From positions 1 through 37,482 of the forward strand of contig JAGLOA010000008.1 of assembly GCA_023139205.1 (NCBI GenBank): 37,482 nt of DNA, given 5' to 3'. The translations under genes were made by a program, and so were the position numbers. The stretch is from Candidatus Pacearchaeota archaeon. GTDB lineage: Archaea; Nanobdellota; Nanobdellia; Pacearchaeales; GW2011-AR1. The notes under the pieces were generated by a model. The model made no database searches, had not been told where the DNA came from, and saw only the letters and a list, made by a program, of their open reading frames with translations. Shown one piece after another: positions 16,982-24,319 of the stretch (positions are counted from its first letter, which is position 1; every line of letters starts with the position of its first letter).

Positions 16982-17110
16982 GGCGAAGCCGATTATTCAT
17001 CCGAAGGATTAAGAACCTCTCAAATTAAATGAAAAATTTGAGAGAGCCTTTTATCCTTGGTTATGCGAAATTTTAATTTTGTAGTCTGGTTTTCGTTGGT
17101 CGGATAAAAG
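16982..17110 (+). ncRNA. Candidate structured RNA or structured 3' UTR
   Basis: Four helices lie in 129 nt directly after the stop at 16976. They are GGC-GAA-GCC at 16982-16990 and ATCC-GAA-GGAT at 16999-17009. A perfect 10-bp stem CTCTCAAATT/AATTTGAGAG is at 17017-17026 with 17035-17044. A perfect 9-bp stem CTTTTATCC/GGATAAAAG, at 17048-17056 with 17102-17110, encloses a 45-nt loop that can itself fold. The next gene has its own TATA box downstream, so this is either a 3' untranslated structure of the membrane-protein pair or an independent small RNA. No known family is recognised. Confidence 0.5.
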
Positions 17111-17162
17111 AAGTTTTTCTCTAAAAATCTTTGATTTTTAACTATCTGTCTGAAAAACTAAA

Positions 17163-17172
17163 GTTTTATATA
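17163..17172 (+). promoter_or_regulatory. TATA-like box before the winged-helix-like gene
   Basis: GTTTTATATAG-like sequence is centred about 26 nt before the ATG at 17194 and supports that start over the upstream in-frame Met at 17131. Confidence 0.45.
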
Positions 17173-17193
17173 GTTATACAAGTATGTATAACC

Positions 17194-17472
17194 ATGCCAC
17201 AAGCAATGTTAGAAAGAAATATTTTGCACTATCCACAATTAGATACAATTCTAAGGATGGAAGATTTTATTAGAGAAAACTCTGGAGAGTACAAGAAAAA
17301 AGCTCTTTGGGAATCTTTACCTAAAAAAATGATTTATCAAACTTTTTGTGTAATTTTCGATTATCTTTTGGAATCTGGAAAAATAGCTCAGGACAAAGAA
17401 GGTCATGTTGCCTGGATTTGGAATCCGGAATTAGTTCAAAGATATCTGAATAAGCCTGAATTATCAAGATGA
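17194..17472 (+). CDS. Small winged-helix-like protein
   Basis: A 92-residue protein from the ATG at 17194, with a TATA box at leaderless spacing; the longer frame from 17131 would include the promoter. It reads MPQAMLERNILHYPQLDT, then a region resembling a winged helix: IRENSGEYKKKALWESLPKKM, IYQTFCVIFDYLLESGKIAQ and a wing with HVAWIWNPE. It probably binds DNA or is an adaptor. Its stop overlaps the start of a 25-codon toxin-like fragment by 4 nt (ATGA), so it may be the partner of a former toxin. I recognise the fold only by pattern, not the family. Confidence 0.6.
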   Translation: MPQAMLERNILHYPQLDTILRMEDFIRENSGEYKKKALWESLPKKMIYQTFCVIFDYLLESGKIAQDKEGHVAWIWNPELVQRYLNKPELSR

Positions 17473-17546
17473 AATCAAAAATTAGATATGTTGAAGAAAG
17501 AGTAAAAATAAGTTTTGAAAAATTAAAAGAATCTGGGCACTTTTAA
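17469..17546 (+). pseudogene. Truncated RelE/ParE-like toxin fragment
   Basis: A 25-residue frame, MKSKIRYVEERVKISFEKLK then ESGHF and a stop. The pattern (basic start, RY or LYV, then an amphipathic helix with FEKLKE) resembles the first helix of archaeal RelE/ParE-type toxins, which are normally about 80-100 residues. The ATG overlaps the stop of the preceding gene in the ATGA arrangement usual for antitoxin-toxin pairs. Nothing downstream continues the domain, so if the assignment is right the toxin is dead. The fragment is short and the call is tentative. Confidence 0.35.
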
Positions 17547-17560
17547 TTTTATAGAAAAAT

Positions 17561-18421
17561 CTAAAATTTAACAATGGTTTTTTTGTTTGATTGTTTTTTC
17601 TTTTTTCTTTTGACTACAACCCAAACAATTACGCCAATAACTAAGAGTATAAGAAGATATATCCAGATAGATATTGAATTTTTATCTCCATTTCTTTCTT
17701 TAAAATAATCTGGATCGAAATTTACTGTTTTGAAAAGAGTCCTTCTTATCCCTATTATATCTGTATAAGTAACTTTTACTTCTATTTCTCCTTCATTCAC
17801 TGTTGCTTCAAAATCTGCTGTTGTATATTCATTTGAATCTAAATCTCCCACAACAATCCTGTTTGTTCCTTTAATTTTTATGTTTTCTTGTTTTGGAATT
17901 TCTAATGTTAATGCTTCTACATCATCATCTGCAATATTGAGAATTTCTATTGTTAATTCATTTGTTTTAGAGGAATAATCTTTGAGATGCAATTCAAAAT
18001 CTGCACAAGCATCTTCTATGGTAATATTAAATTTTTTAGAAAATCCACTTTCTGAATTTCTTTGAGAGTATTTTACTTCTATTTCATTTTCTCCATCTAA
18101 AGCATCTTTATCTACTAAAATTTTATAAGGAATCATCCATTCTGTTTTATAATCCTTAACATATGTATTTCCATTGATTGTTTTTATTGCAGTTTCTTCT
18201 AATGAAAAAGGATATTGTTCTAAAACTTCGAAATCTATTGTTCCGCATTCAGGATTTTCTACACCAGTCATCTGAAAAACAACCTTTACATAATTATTTG
18301 GAATTGCAGGGTAAGGGTCTTGATTGATTAATGATACTTTTAAGTCACATCCTTCTGCACTAATAAAAGTAAAACTAAATAAAAATAATGCTAGAATTAT
18401 TATTAGCCCCTTATTTTTCAT
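17561..18421 (-). CDS. Exported protein with C-terminal membrane anchor
   Basis: A 286-residue surface protein. An N-terminal signal peptide (MKNKGLIIILALFLFSFTFI, then SAEG) precedes about 220 residues of beta-rich extracellular sequence. That sequence has paired Cys (CDLKV, PECGT, DACADF) and a domain resembling CARDB/S-layer-type immunoglobulin-like folds (LTIEILNIADDDVEALTLEIP, TTADFEATVNEG). One transmembrane helix at about 251-271 and a Lys-rich cytoplasmic tail follow. It is probably anchored on the cell surface; the role is unknown. A TATA-like TTTAAAAAC lies about 26 nt before the ATG. Confidence 0.75.
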   Translation of the reverse strand: MKNKGLIIILALFLFSFTFISAEGCDLKVSLINQDPYPAIPNNYVKVVFQMTGVENPECGTIDFEVLEQYPFSLEETAIKTINGNTYVKDYKTEWMIPYKILVDKDALDGENEIEVKYSQRNSESGFSKKFNITIEDACADFELHLKDYSSKTNELTIEILNIADDDVEALTLEIPKQENIKIKGTNRIVVGDLDSNEYTTADFEATVNEGEIEVKVTYTDIIGIRRTLFKTVNFDPDYFKERNGDKNSISIWIYLLILLVIGVIVWVVVKRKKKKQSNKKTIVKF

Positions 18422-18476
18422 ATTTTAAAATAGAATTTATTGTTTTTAAATTTATTTAATTTGTTTGTAAAGAGGT

Positions 18477-18487
18477 ATTTATAAAAT
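18477..18487 (+). promoter_or_regulatory. TATA-like box for the transglutaminase-like gene
   Basis: ATTTATAAAAT is centred about 25 nt upstream of the ATG at 18507, the leaderless spacing seen repeatedly in this window. Confidence 0.4.
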
Positions 18488-18506
18488 TAAAGAACTTTAT
18501 ATTAAA

Positions 18507-19142
18507 ATGTTTGACTGGGAAAAGACTAAATTCATGAAAAAAAGATTAATAGATAAAATTGCTGTTAAAAATGGGACTGATTATTATCAAGGGAGATTTG
18601 TGATTAACAGGGATTCTTTGGTGGATGGAGGAGTTTATTTAGGGCAAGGGTCAAGAGAGGCGATTGTTGTGGATTTTAGAAGGTCTAAAAAATTAAAAGA
18701 ACTTTATGAAATAGCTAAGATTAAAGCAACAGAAAATGGGAAAATTAAAAAACAGAATATTTTGCAGGCAGTTTATAATTCTGTTGAAGAAGCAATGCCT
18801 AAACAAAGTGAGGTTTTTGTTAAGAATTTAATTAATAAATATGGGCTTGGACAAGATAAGAAAATTGCACTTGATGTTTTTCTTGATAATAAAATTGGTG
18901 TATGCAGACATGATGCTTTAACCTGTACATTGCTTCTTGAGTTGTTTAAAAAAGAAAAATTCATAAAAGGGGAATCAAATATAAACAGAAACTCTGCTAA
19001 ATTCGGTGGACATGCCTGGTGCAGGTATAAAAATTCTGATTGTGAAATTTTCATTCTTGATGTTGCAAAAAAATATATAGGCAGATTAGAAAATGCTCCT
19101 AAAAAAGTAAGATGGTGTTATGAAAGGCCAGATGATTTTTAA
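18507..19142 (+). CDS. Transglutaminase-like cysteine protease-fold protein
   Basis: A 211-residue protein with a papain-like transglutaminase core and no signal peptide. The catalytic triad can be read as Cys133 in NKIGVCRHDA, His169 in FGGHAWCRY and Asp185 in IFILDVAKKY, in the right order and spacing. The N-terminal 120 residues are helical. Archaeal members of this superfamily are usually thought to be peptidases or amidases rather than cross-linking enzymes; the substrate is unknown. It converges on aIF5B and the two stop codons overlap by 4 nt. Confidence 0.78.
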   Translation: MFDWEKTKFMKKRLIDKIAVKNGTDYYQGRFVINRDSLVDGGVYLGQGSREAIVVDFRRSKKLKELYEIAKIKATENGKIKKQNILQAVYNSVEEAMPKQSEVFVKNLINKYGLGQDKKIALDVFLDNKIGVCRHDALTCTLLLELFKKEKFIKGESNINRNSAKFGGHAWCRYKNSDCEIFILDVAKKYIGRLENAPKKVRWCYERPDDF

Positions 19143-20875
19143 TTTCCCCAATCTGCTTTTTCCTGTCTTTTGATTTCAGCGATTTCCTGCAAAATTTTTA
19201 TTTCGTTTTGGGAAAGCAAGTCTTTATTTTTCTTGAAATTTTTGAACTGAGATTCTGAGATGTCTGAATAAAGGAATTTTTTGTCTTTTAATTGTCTTTC
19301 AAAATTAACCCCTGGAATTGATATTGCTATTTCCATGCCTTCTGTTGCTTCGTTAACTGATTTGTTTTCTGATTGAATGTTTTTAACTCTCCCAATTTTT
19401 TCTTTTTTATTGTCTATTAAATTTAAACCTGAACTTAATTTTCCTGCTTCTATTTTAACTCCAAAAATTGCAGGTTTGGTGTTTCTGAAAATATATTGAT
19501 GAAGAATGTTTAATTTGCATAAAGTCTTGAGACCCATTAATCTTTTCTTTTCTATTTCTTTTCTTTTTTCTGTTCTAAATTCAACGAGATTTTCAATTAA
19601 TTTGTAAATAACTTCATCTGTAATTATTTTTGTGTTGCCTTTAATTTCTTTTGCTTCTGAATCAATTGAAATATTAAATCCTACAATCACTGAGTCAAGT
19701 TCGTTTATTTCCAGATTTGCTTTTGCAGAAATTATATCTGTTTTGTTTATATCTCCTATCCCTGCTTTTACAACCTGGATATTGTTTTGTTTTAATAAAA
19801 CTAATAATGCTTCTAAACTTCCTAAAGAATCTGCTTTTGCGATTATACCTTTTTTCTCTGTTTTAATGTTTTCAGAAACTTCTTTTTTGAATATTTTTTC
19901 AATTTCTTCTTTATTGTTTTTGTAAATTACAAAAGGCATTCCAGGAAGAATTTCGTCTTTTGTAACAAGCTGTATTCTTAATCCTGTTGAAGCCTGAACT
20001 TTTTCTTTTGGCTTGAATTTTGCACATAAAGGTTGTATTTCTTCGAGAATTCTTATTTTTGTGATAATTGGTTCTCCGTTAAAATTTGCAACAGCGATTT
20101 CATCTTTTTTTGAGAGTTCACCATCATATAAAATTGATTCAATATAATTTATTGATTTTTGCTTTTTTATTTCAAGCATAACTCCTTTTGCGTCTTTTCC
20201 AAGAATTAATTTATTTTCTAGATATTTTTGGCTTAATCCACAGAGCATCATTATTAATTCAGGTATTCCTTGTTTTGTTCTGGCAGAGCAGGGAACTAGT
20301 GCTATTTTTTTTGTGAAGTCATCAATATTGTAGAATAAATCAGATTCAAATCCATGGCTATTTAATGAACCAATTAATGTCATGTATCTTTCATCAAAAA
20401 TTTGTTTTATGTTTTGAGGTTGAGATTCAATACTTTGTTGTAGTTTATCGTCTAATTTTCTTAAACCAGAAATGTTGTCTATTTTATTTAATGCTATTAA
20501 AAAAGGTGTTTTGTTTAATTTTAAGATTTGAATTACTTCTGCTGTCTGGGGTTTTATTCCTTCATTTATATCAATTACAAGAACTGCTAAATCTGCCAAG
20601 CTTCCTCCTCTTTTTCTTAGATTTGTGAATGCTGCGTGTCCGGGGGTATCAATAAATAAAAATCCCGGAATGTTTAATTTTATACCTGAACTTTCAATTA
20701 ATGGACAGGATTTTTTTAATTGGTTTATTGGGTAAGAAGTAAATGAAATTTTTTGGGTTATGTTTCCTGCTTCATTTTCTTGGACACAGCTCTCTCTAAG
20801 ACAATCTAAAATACTTGTTTTTCCGTGGTCTACATGCCCGCATATTGTAACAATTGGTTGTCTTATTTTGTTCAT
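19139..20875 (-). CDS. infB: Translation initiation factor aIF5B
   Basis: The 578-residue ribosome-dependent GTPase that promotes subunit joining. The G domain carries GHVDHGKTS at 13-21, switch and G3 IDTPGHAAF and G4 NKID. The EF-Tu-like domain II follows, then the IF2-type domain III (IIAKADSLGSLEALLVLLKQ) and a second beta-barrel (AIFGVKIEAGKLSSGL, EATEGMEIAISIPG). It lacks the long N-terminal extension of eukaryotic eIF5B, as usual for archaea. No intein is present. It is transcribed leftward and convergent with the transglutaminase-like gene. Confidence 0.95.
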   Translation of the reverse strand: MNKIRQPIVTICGHVDHGKTSILDCLRESCVQENEAGNITQKISFTSYPINQLKKSCPLIESSGIKLNIPGFLFIDTPGHAAFTNLRKRGGSLADLAVLVIDINEGIKPQTAEVIQILKLNKTPFLIALNKIDNISGLRKLDDKLQQSIESQPQNIKQIFDERYMTLIGSLNSHGFESDLFYNIDDFTKKIALVPCSARTKQGIPELIMMLCGLSQKYLENKLILGKDAKGVMLEIKKQKSINYIESILYDGELSKKDEIAVANFNGEPIITKIRILEEIQPLCAKFKPKEKVQASTGLRIQLVTKDEILPGMPFVIYKNNKEEIEKIFKKEVSENIKTEKKGIIAKADSLGSLEALLVLLKQNNIQVVKAGIGDINKTDIISAKANLEINELDSVIVGFNISIDSEAKEIKGNTKIITDEVIYKLIENLVEFRTEKRKEIEKKRLMGLKTLCKLNILHQYIFRNTKPAIFGVKIEAGKLSSGLNLIDNKKEKIGRVKNIQSENKSVNEATEGMEIAISIPGVNFERQLKDKKFLYSDISESQFKNFKKNKDLLSQNEIKILQEIAEIKRQEKADWGN

Positions 20876-20925
20876 ATTAAGGGAAATATCGAGAGATTTT
20901 TAAAGTTTGAGTTCTTGCTATTTTT

Positions 20926-21316
20926 ATGAAAAAGAGGTTTGAATTTTTAAAAGAGGGGGCAAGGGATTTTTTAGCTTTAGGAAGTATTCCTTTTTTTTAT
21001 TCTTGTGCTAGTAAGAGTCTGGATATTAGATACTCCTGTTTATTTTAGCCAGTTTGCTATTGCAGGAAGTTTGTTTTTAATACTTACATTTATTTTAAAA
21101 AATAATTTATATTCTGGATTAGCGTTGATGATGTTGTTTTTTACTGCTTTAGTTTATAGTGAAATTAGATATACAATTTTTGGAAGTTTAGTTTATGTTG
21201 GATTAGTTGGTTCATTATTTTATTTAAATTATGAAAAAAAGAAGATTTTATTGGGAATTTTATTTGGAATAATAACTACTGCAATAGGATATTTTTTAGT
21301 TGATTTTATATTTTAA
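20926..21316 (+). pseudogene. Small membrane protein interrupted by a frameshift in a T-run
   Basis: An ATG at 20926 opens MKKRFEFLKEGARDFLALGS then IPFF. It then runs into eight T residues (20991-20998) and, read straight, stops after 40 codons. The frame that continues beyond the run (from GTG 21005 if taken alone) encodes three to four membrane helices: ILVLVRVWILDTPVYF and on to FLVDFIF. Joining the frames by dropping one T (or adding two) gives one coherent multi-helix protein of about 129 residues. This is either a sequencing error in a homopolymer, a real null allele, or slippage/phase variation. No family is recognised. Confidence 0.6.
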
Positions 21317-21357
21317 AAATTTCCAAAGTTATAAAAGTAGAGATTCTTCTTTGAATT

Positions 21358-21654
21358 ATGCAAAATAAAACAATTAGCGAAATTGAAGAAATTTATGACT
21401 TAGAGTTAGATAAAGTTATTTCTAATATTAAGAAAAGTAAGGCTAAATTGGTTTTATTGCAGTTTCCAGATGGATTAAAACCTTATGCAACTAGTGTTGT
21501 TGATTATTTAGAGAAAAAAGTAAATGTTGCATTTTTAATTTGGTTTGGAGATTGTTTTGGAGCATGTGATACTCCTGTTCTTGGAAAAGAATTAGATAAG
21601 GAAATTGATTTAGTTGTTCAGTTTGGGCATAATGATTTGATGCCGAGTTATTGA
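21358..21654 (+). pseudogene. dph2: Truncated diphthamide synthase Dph2 (N-terminal domain only)
   Basis: A 98-residue frame matching the start of archaeal Dph2, the radical 4Fe-4S enzyme that builds the 3-amino-3-carboxypropyl group on the elongation factor 2 histidine. Seen are YDLELDKVISNIKK, LVLLQFPDGLKPYAT and FGDCFGACDTPVLG with Cys70 in the position of the first cluster ligand, then LVVQFGHNDL. Full-length archaeal Dph2 is about 320-350 residues with three domains, each giving one cluster Cys. Here the frame stops at the end of domain 1 and no continuation is visible in any frame before the next gene at 21713. It is probably a remnant, or less likely a repurposed domain. Confidence 0.75.
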
Positions 21655-21679
21655 TTTGTAGTTGTACAAGATATAAAAA

Positions 21680-21688
21680 TTTATATAT
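21680..21688 (+). promoter_or_regulatory. TATA-like box for the 21713 gene
   Basis: TTTATATAT is centred about 29 nt before the ATG at 21713. A second A/T-rich run is closer to the start but too near to act as the TATA box of a leaderless transcript. Confidence 0.4.
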
Positions 21689-21712
21689 CCTTTTTTATAT
21701 ATTTTACTTAAG

Positions 21713-22069
21713 ATGCCTGAAAAAAAATTTAGTAAAGGAGATGTTATAAAATTCCTGAAGCCTTTACCTCTTAGAAAGTTGGAACATGGATTTTCAACAT
21801 ATATTATTGATACAAAGGTGAAAGGATCTAGATTTTTAGATGGATTATATTTTGTTGAATCAATAGAATTTGAATCTAGAGCCTCTAATTTAGAGAGGGA
21901 TTTTTCAGCAAAGAAAATTTATGCAAAATTGTTAGGTCCAGATAAAATTTATGATTCTGAGAATGATTCAGTTGGATTTAACGCTGACAATAAATATTGG
22001 AGTGATTATGTTTCTCCTGAAAACATTAAGGTTTGTGATAAGATGGTTAGAATTTCTGTAAAATTTTAG
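21713..22069 (+). CDS. Hypothetical 118-residue protein
   Basis: A soluble protein that I do not recognise. Its sequence looks like a small beta-rich domain (KFSKGDVIKFLKPLP, GLYFVESIEFES, KIYAKLLGPDKIYD, MVRISVKF). There is no signal peptide, membrane helix or Cys motif. A TATA-like box and an immediate ATG suggest its own leaderless transcript. It follows the Dph2 remnant on the same strand and converges on the kinase-deaminase fusion. Confidence 0.6.
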   Translation: MPEKKFSKGDVIKFLKPLPLRKLEHGFSTYIIDTKVKGSRFLDGLYFVESIEFESRASNLERDFSAKKIYAKLLGPDKIYDSENDSVGFNADNKYWSDYVSPENIKVCDKMVRISVKF

Positions 22070-22085
22070 GGTTTTCTCACATTAT

Positions 22086-22109
22086 TTTACAACCAACCTA
22101 TTAAAAAAG
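22086..22109. repeat. 24-bp direct repeat, copy 1
   Basis: This copy has 22 of 24 positions identical to 24296-24319 (shared core TTTACAACCAACC, one change, then ATTAAAA). Copy 2 spans the stop codon and last codons of the CcdA-like gene. Copy 1 is in a gene-free gap and, read on the minus strand, would encode a similar LIGWL-stop ending. The two copies flank the fusion gene and the nucleotidyltransferase. Confidence 0.5.
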
Positions 22110-22133
22110 TGTTAGTTCAACTTGATTTAATCC

Positions 22134-23177
22134 CTAATCTTTAAATTCAATATCTTGTTTTGGTTTTTGAACTTTAATTAAATCAACTTTTGCTTCTTCT
22201 AAGAATTTTTTTGCAGATTCATCAGGGTAATCTTGGTAACTTACAATTTTGTCTATCCCGGAATTAACAATCATTTTTGCACAAATCATGCAGGGAGTAT
22301 GTGTGCAGTATAATGTTGAATCTTTTAATGAAATGCCGTGAAAAGCTCCCTGGATTATTGCATTTTGTTCTGCATGTATTGCCCTGCATATTTCATGTCT
22401 TGTTCCAGAAGGTATTTTCAATTCATTTCTTAAGCACCCTAATTCTAAACAATCTTTAACACCTTTTGCAGCTCCATTATAACCTGTTGTAATTATTCTT
22501 TTGTCTTTTACAATTACTGCTCCAACATGATGCCTTAAACAAGTGCTTCTTTCTGCAACAAGGGCAGCAGTTTTCATAAAATATTCATCCCATGTTGGTC
22601 TGGGGATTTTGGAGGAAATATTGTTTTGAAGTTCCTTTATTTTTTTAATTATTTCTTTTGTTTTTTCTTCTAATTCTTCATAACTTTTGTTGTTTTGTAT
22701 GATGTAATCTGATCTTTTAATACATTCACTTAGATTTTGTTTGTTTGGATCTGTTGAAAACATTTCCCTTTTTTCATCTTCCATAAATTCATCGTACGAT
22801 CTTTTATCAGTTTCACTTTTCCTAAGCAAAATCCTTGAATATCTTATTTGTGGAGATGCATCAACTGCAATGAGATAACCCCCCATTTCTTTTATTTTCT
22901 TTGCTTCTTCAGGAGTTCTGATGCTTTCAATTATTATGTTCCCTTTTTCTTGTTTGGCTTTTTTAGATAGTTCTTCAATAATATAGCTTGGAGAATTCAT
23001 TTCTCTTAATTGGTTTGCTACTAAAACCATGCTGTCTCTATTTATTGGCAAATCTCTTTTTTTTATTTCTTCAATTAAAAATTCTCTAACAGAATAATGT
23101 TCAAAGCTGTTTTGTTTAAGAAAATTAACAATTGTTCCTTTTCCAGCACCAAGTGTACCTGTTAGACCAATTATCAT
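22134..23177 (-). CDS. Fused P-loop nucleotide kinase and dCMP deaminase
   Basis: A 347-residue two-domain protein. Residues 1-185 are a P-loop NMP-kinase-like domain with Walker A GTLGAGKGT (7-15), an IIIESIRTPEE strand and an R-rich lid (RKSETDKRSYDEF). This part resembles dephospho-CoA or adenylate-kinase-like and dNMP kinases. Residues about 194-335 are a zinc dCMP deaminase with GYNGA, the HAE catalytic motif (H268, E270) and PCMIC (C296, C299). The deaminase turns dCMP into dUMP, the substrate for the ThyX encoded 7.5 kb away, and the kinase half may act on a related nucleotide. The deaminase call is firm; the kinase substrate is unknown. Confidence 0.88.
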   Translation of the reverse strand: MIIGLTGTLGAGKGTIVNFLKQNSFEHYSVREFLIEEIKKRDLPINRDSMVLVANQLREMNSPSYIIEELSKKAKQEKGNIIIESIRTPEEAKKIKEMGGYLIAVDASPQIRYSRILLRKSETDKRSYDEFMEDEKREMFSTDPNKQNLSECIKRSDYIIQNNKSYEELEEKTKEIIKKIKELQNNISSKIPRPTWDEYFMKTAALVAERSTCLRHHVGAVIVKDKRIITTGYNGAAKGVKDCLELGCLRNELKIPSGTRHEICRAIHAEQNAIIQGAFHGISLKDSTLYCTHTPCMICAKMIVNSGIDKIVSYQDYPDESAKKFLEEAKVDLIKVQKPKQDIEFKD

Positions 23178-23271
23178 TATTGTAAATTGTAAATTTATTT
23201 TTTAAATATTTAGTTATTTGAGTTACATTTGGGGGTGTAATCAATCTTAACTTTGAAGTGGTTGAGAAAAG

Positions 23272-23280
23272 ATTTATAAG
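23272..23280 (+). promoter_or_regulatory. TATA-like box for the nucleotidyltransferase-like gene
   Basis: ATTTATAAG is centred about 27 nt before the ATG at 23303. It argues against the upstream in-frame start at 23258, which lies before the promoter. Confidence 0.45.
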
Positions 23281-23302
23281 GCGTTTATTTATCAGAAATT
23301 AT

Positions 23303-24274
23303 ATGGATTTCGAAGAATTTAATATGAAAGCAGAAGGTTTGGTTGCTAAAATTAAAGAACAGAGGCCAATAGGAATTATTAGGTTTGGTAGTTCTACTAG
23401 GCAAGAAGATTATATTCCTGGAGTTTCTGATTTAGATATGGTGGTGGTATCAAAAGAACCAATAAAAGAAATCTCAAACGAGATTGGTTTTGAATATTTT
23501 TTCAATCATCCTAATCAATTTGTAACAGATTTTGCAAATGGAAATCCCTTTATTATGAATGCTATATTTAATGGCGATGTTGTTTATGATCCGGATGGTT
23601 TTGTTGAGAATGTTAAATCTCTTTCTGACAGAGGATTAGAAGTAACTCCAACTAAAAACACTTTATATCAAATTGTTCAAGGAATTGGAAATCAACTTAG
23701 CTCATCTATAAATCACTATTTTTCTGAAGAGGGAAATGATGGTAAAGTTAAGTTATTAAGAAATGCCCATTCAGCAGTGAGGGGGATTGGGATTATGCAT
23801 GTATTAGTATCTAGCGGAGAATTACCTGAGGGTTATAATTCAATTCTATCTAAACTTGAGTTTTCTAATCCTGAACTTGCACAATTTCTTAAATCCACTA
23901 GAAATTATTTAGTAAACCATTCTGAGGTTTCACCTGAAAAATTTGACCAGGTTTTAATTGGGGAGGATTCATTAGGCTCTGCAATAAAAGCTTCTGAAAA
24001 AGCTTATGTCGCAAATGCTCCCTTGATTAATATAAGAGTTCCAACAAACGAATTAATAGAGGGATATCAAAGTCAGGTTGGAAAATTAAATAGAACTCTT
24101 GCTGTTAGAATTAATAATGGAGAATTTAATCATTTAGTTTTAGGAAATCAACAAGGTAAAAATTATGTTTTTGGTTTGGTAGAAACTAATAGTCAACAAC
24201 CTAAAATGATTGGACAAGACATTTCTGAAGAGCAATTTCAGCAATTATATCCTCAATTGAAAATATTAAGATAA
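23303..24274 (+). CDS. Nucleotidyltransferase-fold protein with large C-terminal extension
   Basis: A 323-residue protein from the ATG at 23303. The N-terminal domain has the minimal nucleotidyltransferase pattern: I-I-R-F-G-S-S-T-R at about 26-33, then GVSDLDMVVVS with the acidic pair D43 and D45. This is the GS-x(n)-DxD arrangement of the pol beta superfamily. The remaining 220 residues are helical and then beta-rich, with no recognised motif. Possible roles are transfer of a nucleotide to RNA, a protein or a small molecule, or a degenerate antitoxin-like protein. No HEPN partner is visible next to it. The function is not assigned. Confidence 0.65.
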   Translation: MDFEEFNMKAEGLVAKIKEQRPIGIIRFGSSTRQEDYIPGVSDLDMVVVSKEPIKEISNEIGFEYFFNHPNQFVTDFANGNPFIMNAIFNGDVVYDPDGFVENVKSLSDRGLEVTPTKNTLYQIVQGIGNQLSSSINHYFSEEGNDGKVKLLRNAHSAVRGIGIMHVLVSSGELPEGYNSILSKLEFSNPELAQFLKSTRNYLVNHSEVSPEKFDQVLIGEDSLGSAIKASEKAYVANAPLINIRVPTNELIEGYQSQVGKLNRTLAVRINNGEFNHLVLGNQQGKNYVFGLVETNSQQPKMIGQDISEEQFQQLYPQLKILR

Positions 24275-24295
24275 TTTTTCTTAATTAGTTTACAG

Positions 24296-24319
24296 TTTAC
24301 AACCAACCCATTAAAAGAG
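24296..24319. repeat. 24-bp direct repeat, copy 2 (end of CcdA-like gene)
   Basis: This is the partner of 22086-22109, with two mismatches. It covers the stop and last seven codons of the CcdA-like gene. The segment between the copies is 2.2 kb and contains two complete genes. Confidence 0.5.

Noticed and set aside
23303-24274. MNT/HEPN toxin-antitoxin pair
   Set aside because: The nucleotidyltransferase fold is plausible, but the protein is much larger than MNT antitoxins and no HEPN gene is adjacent.
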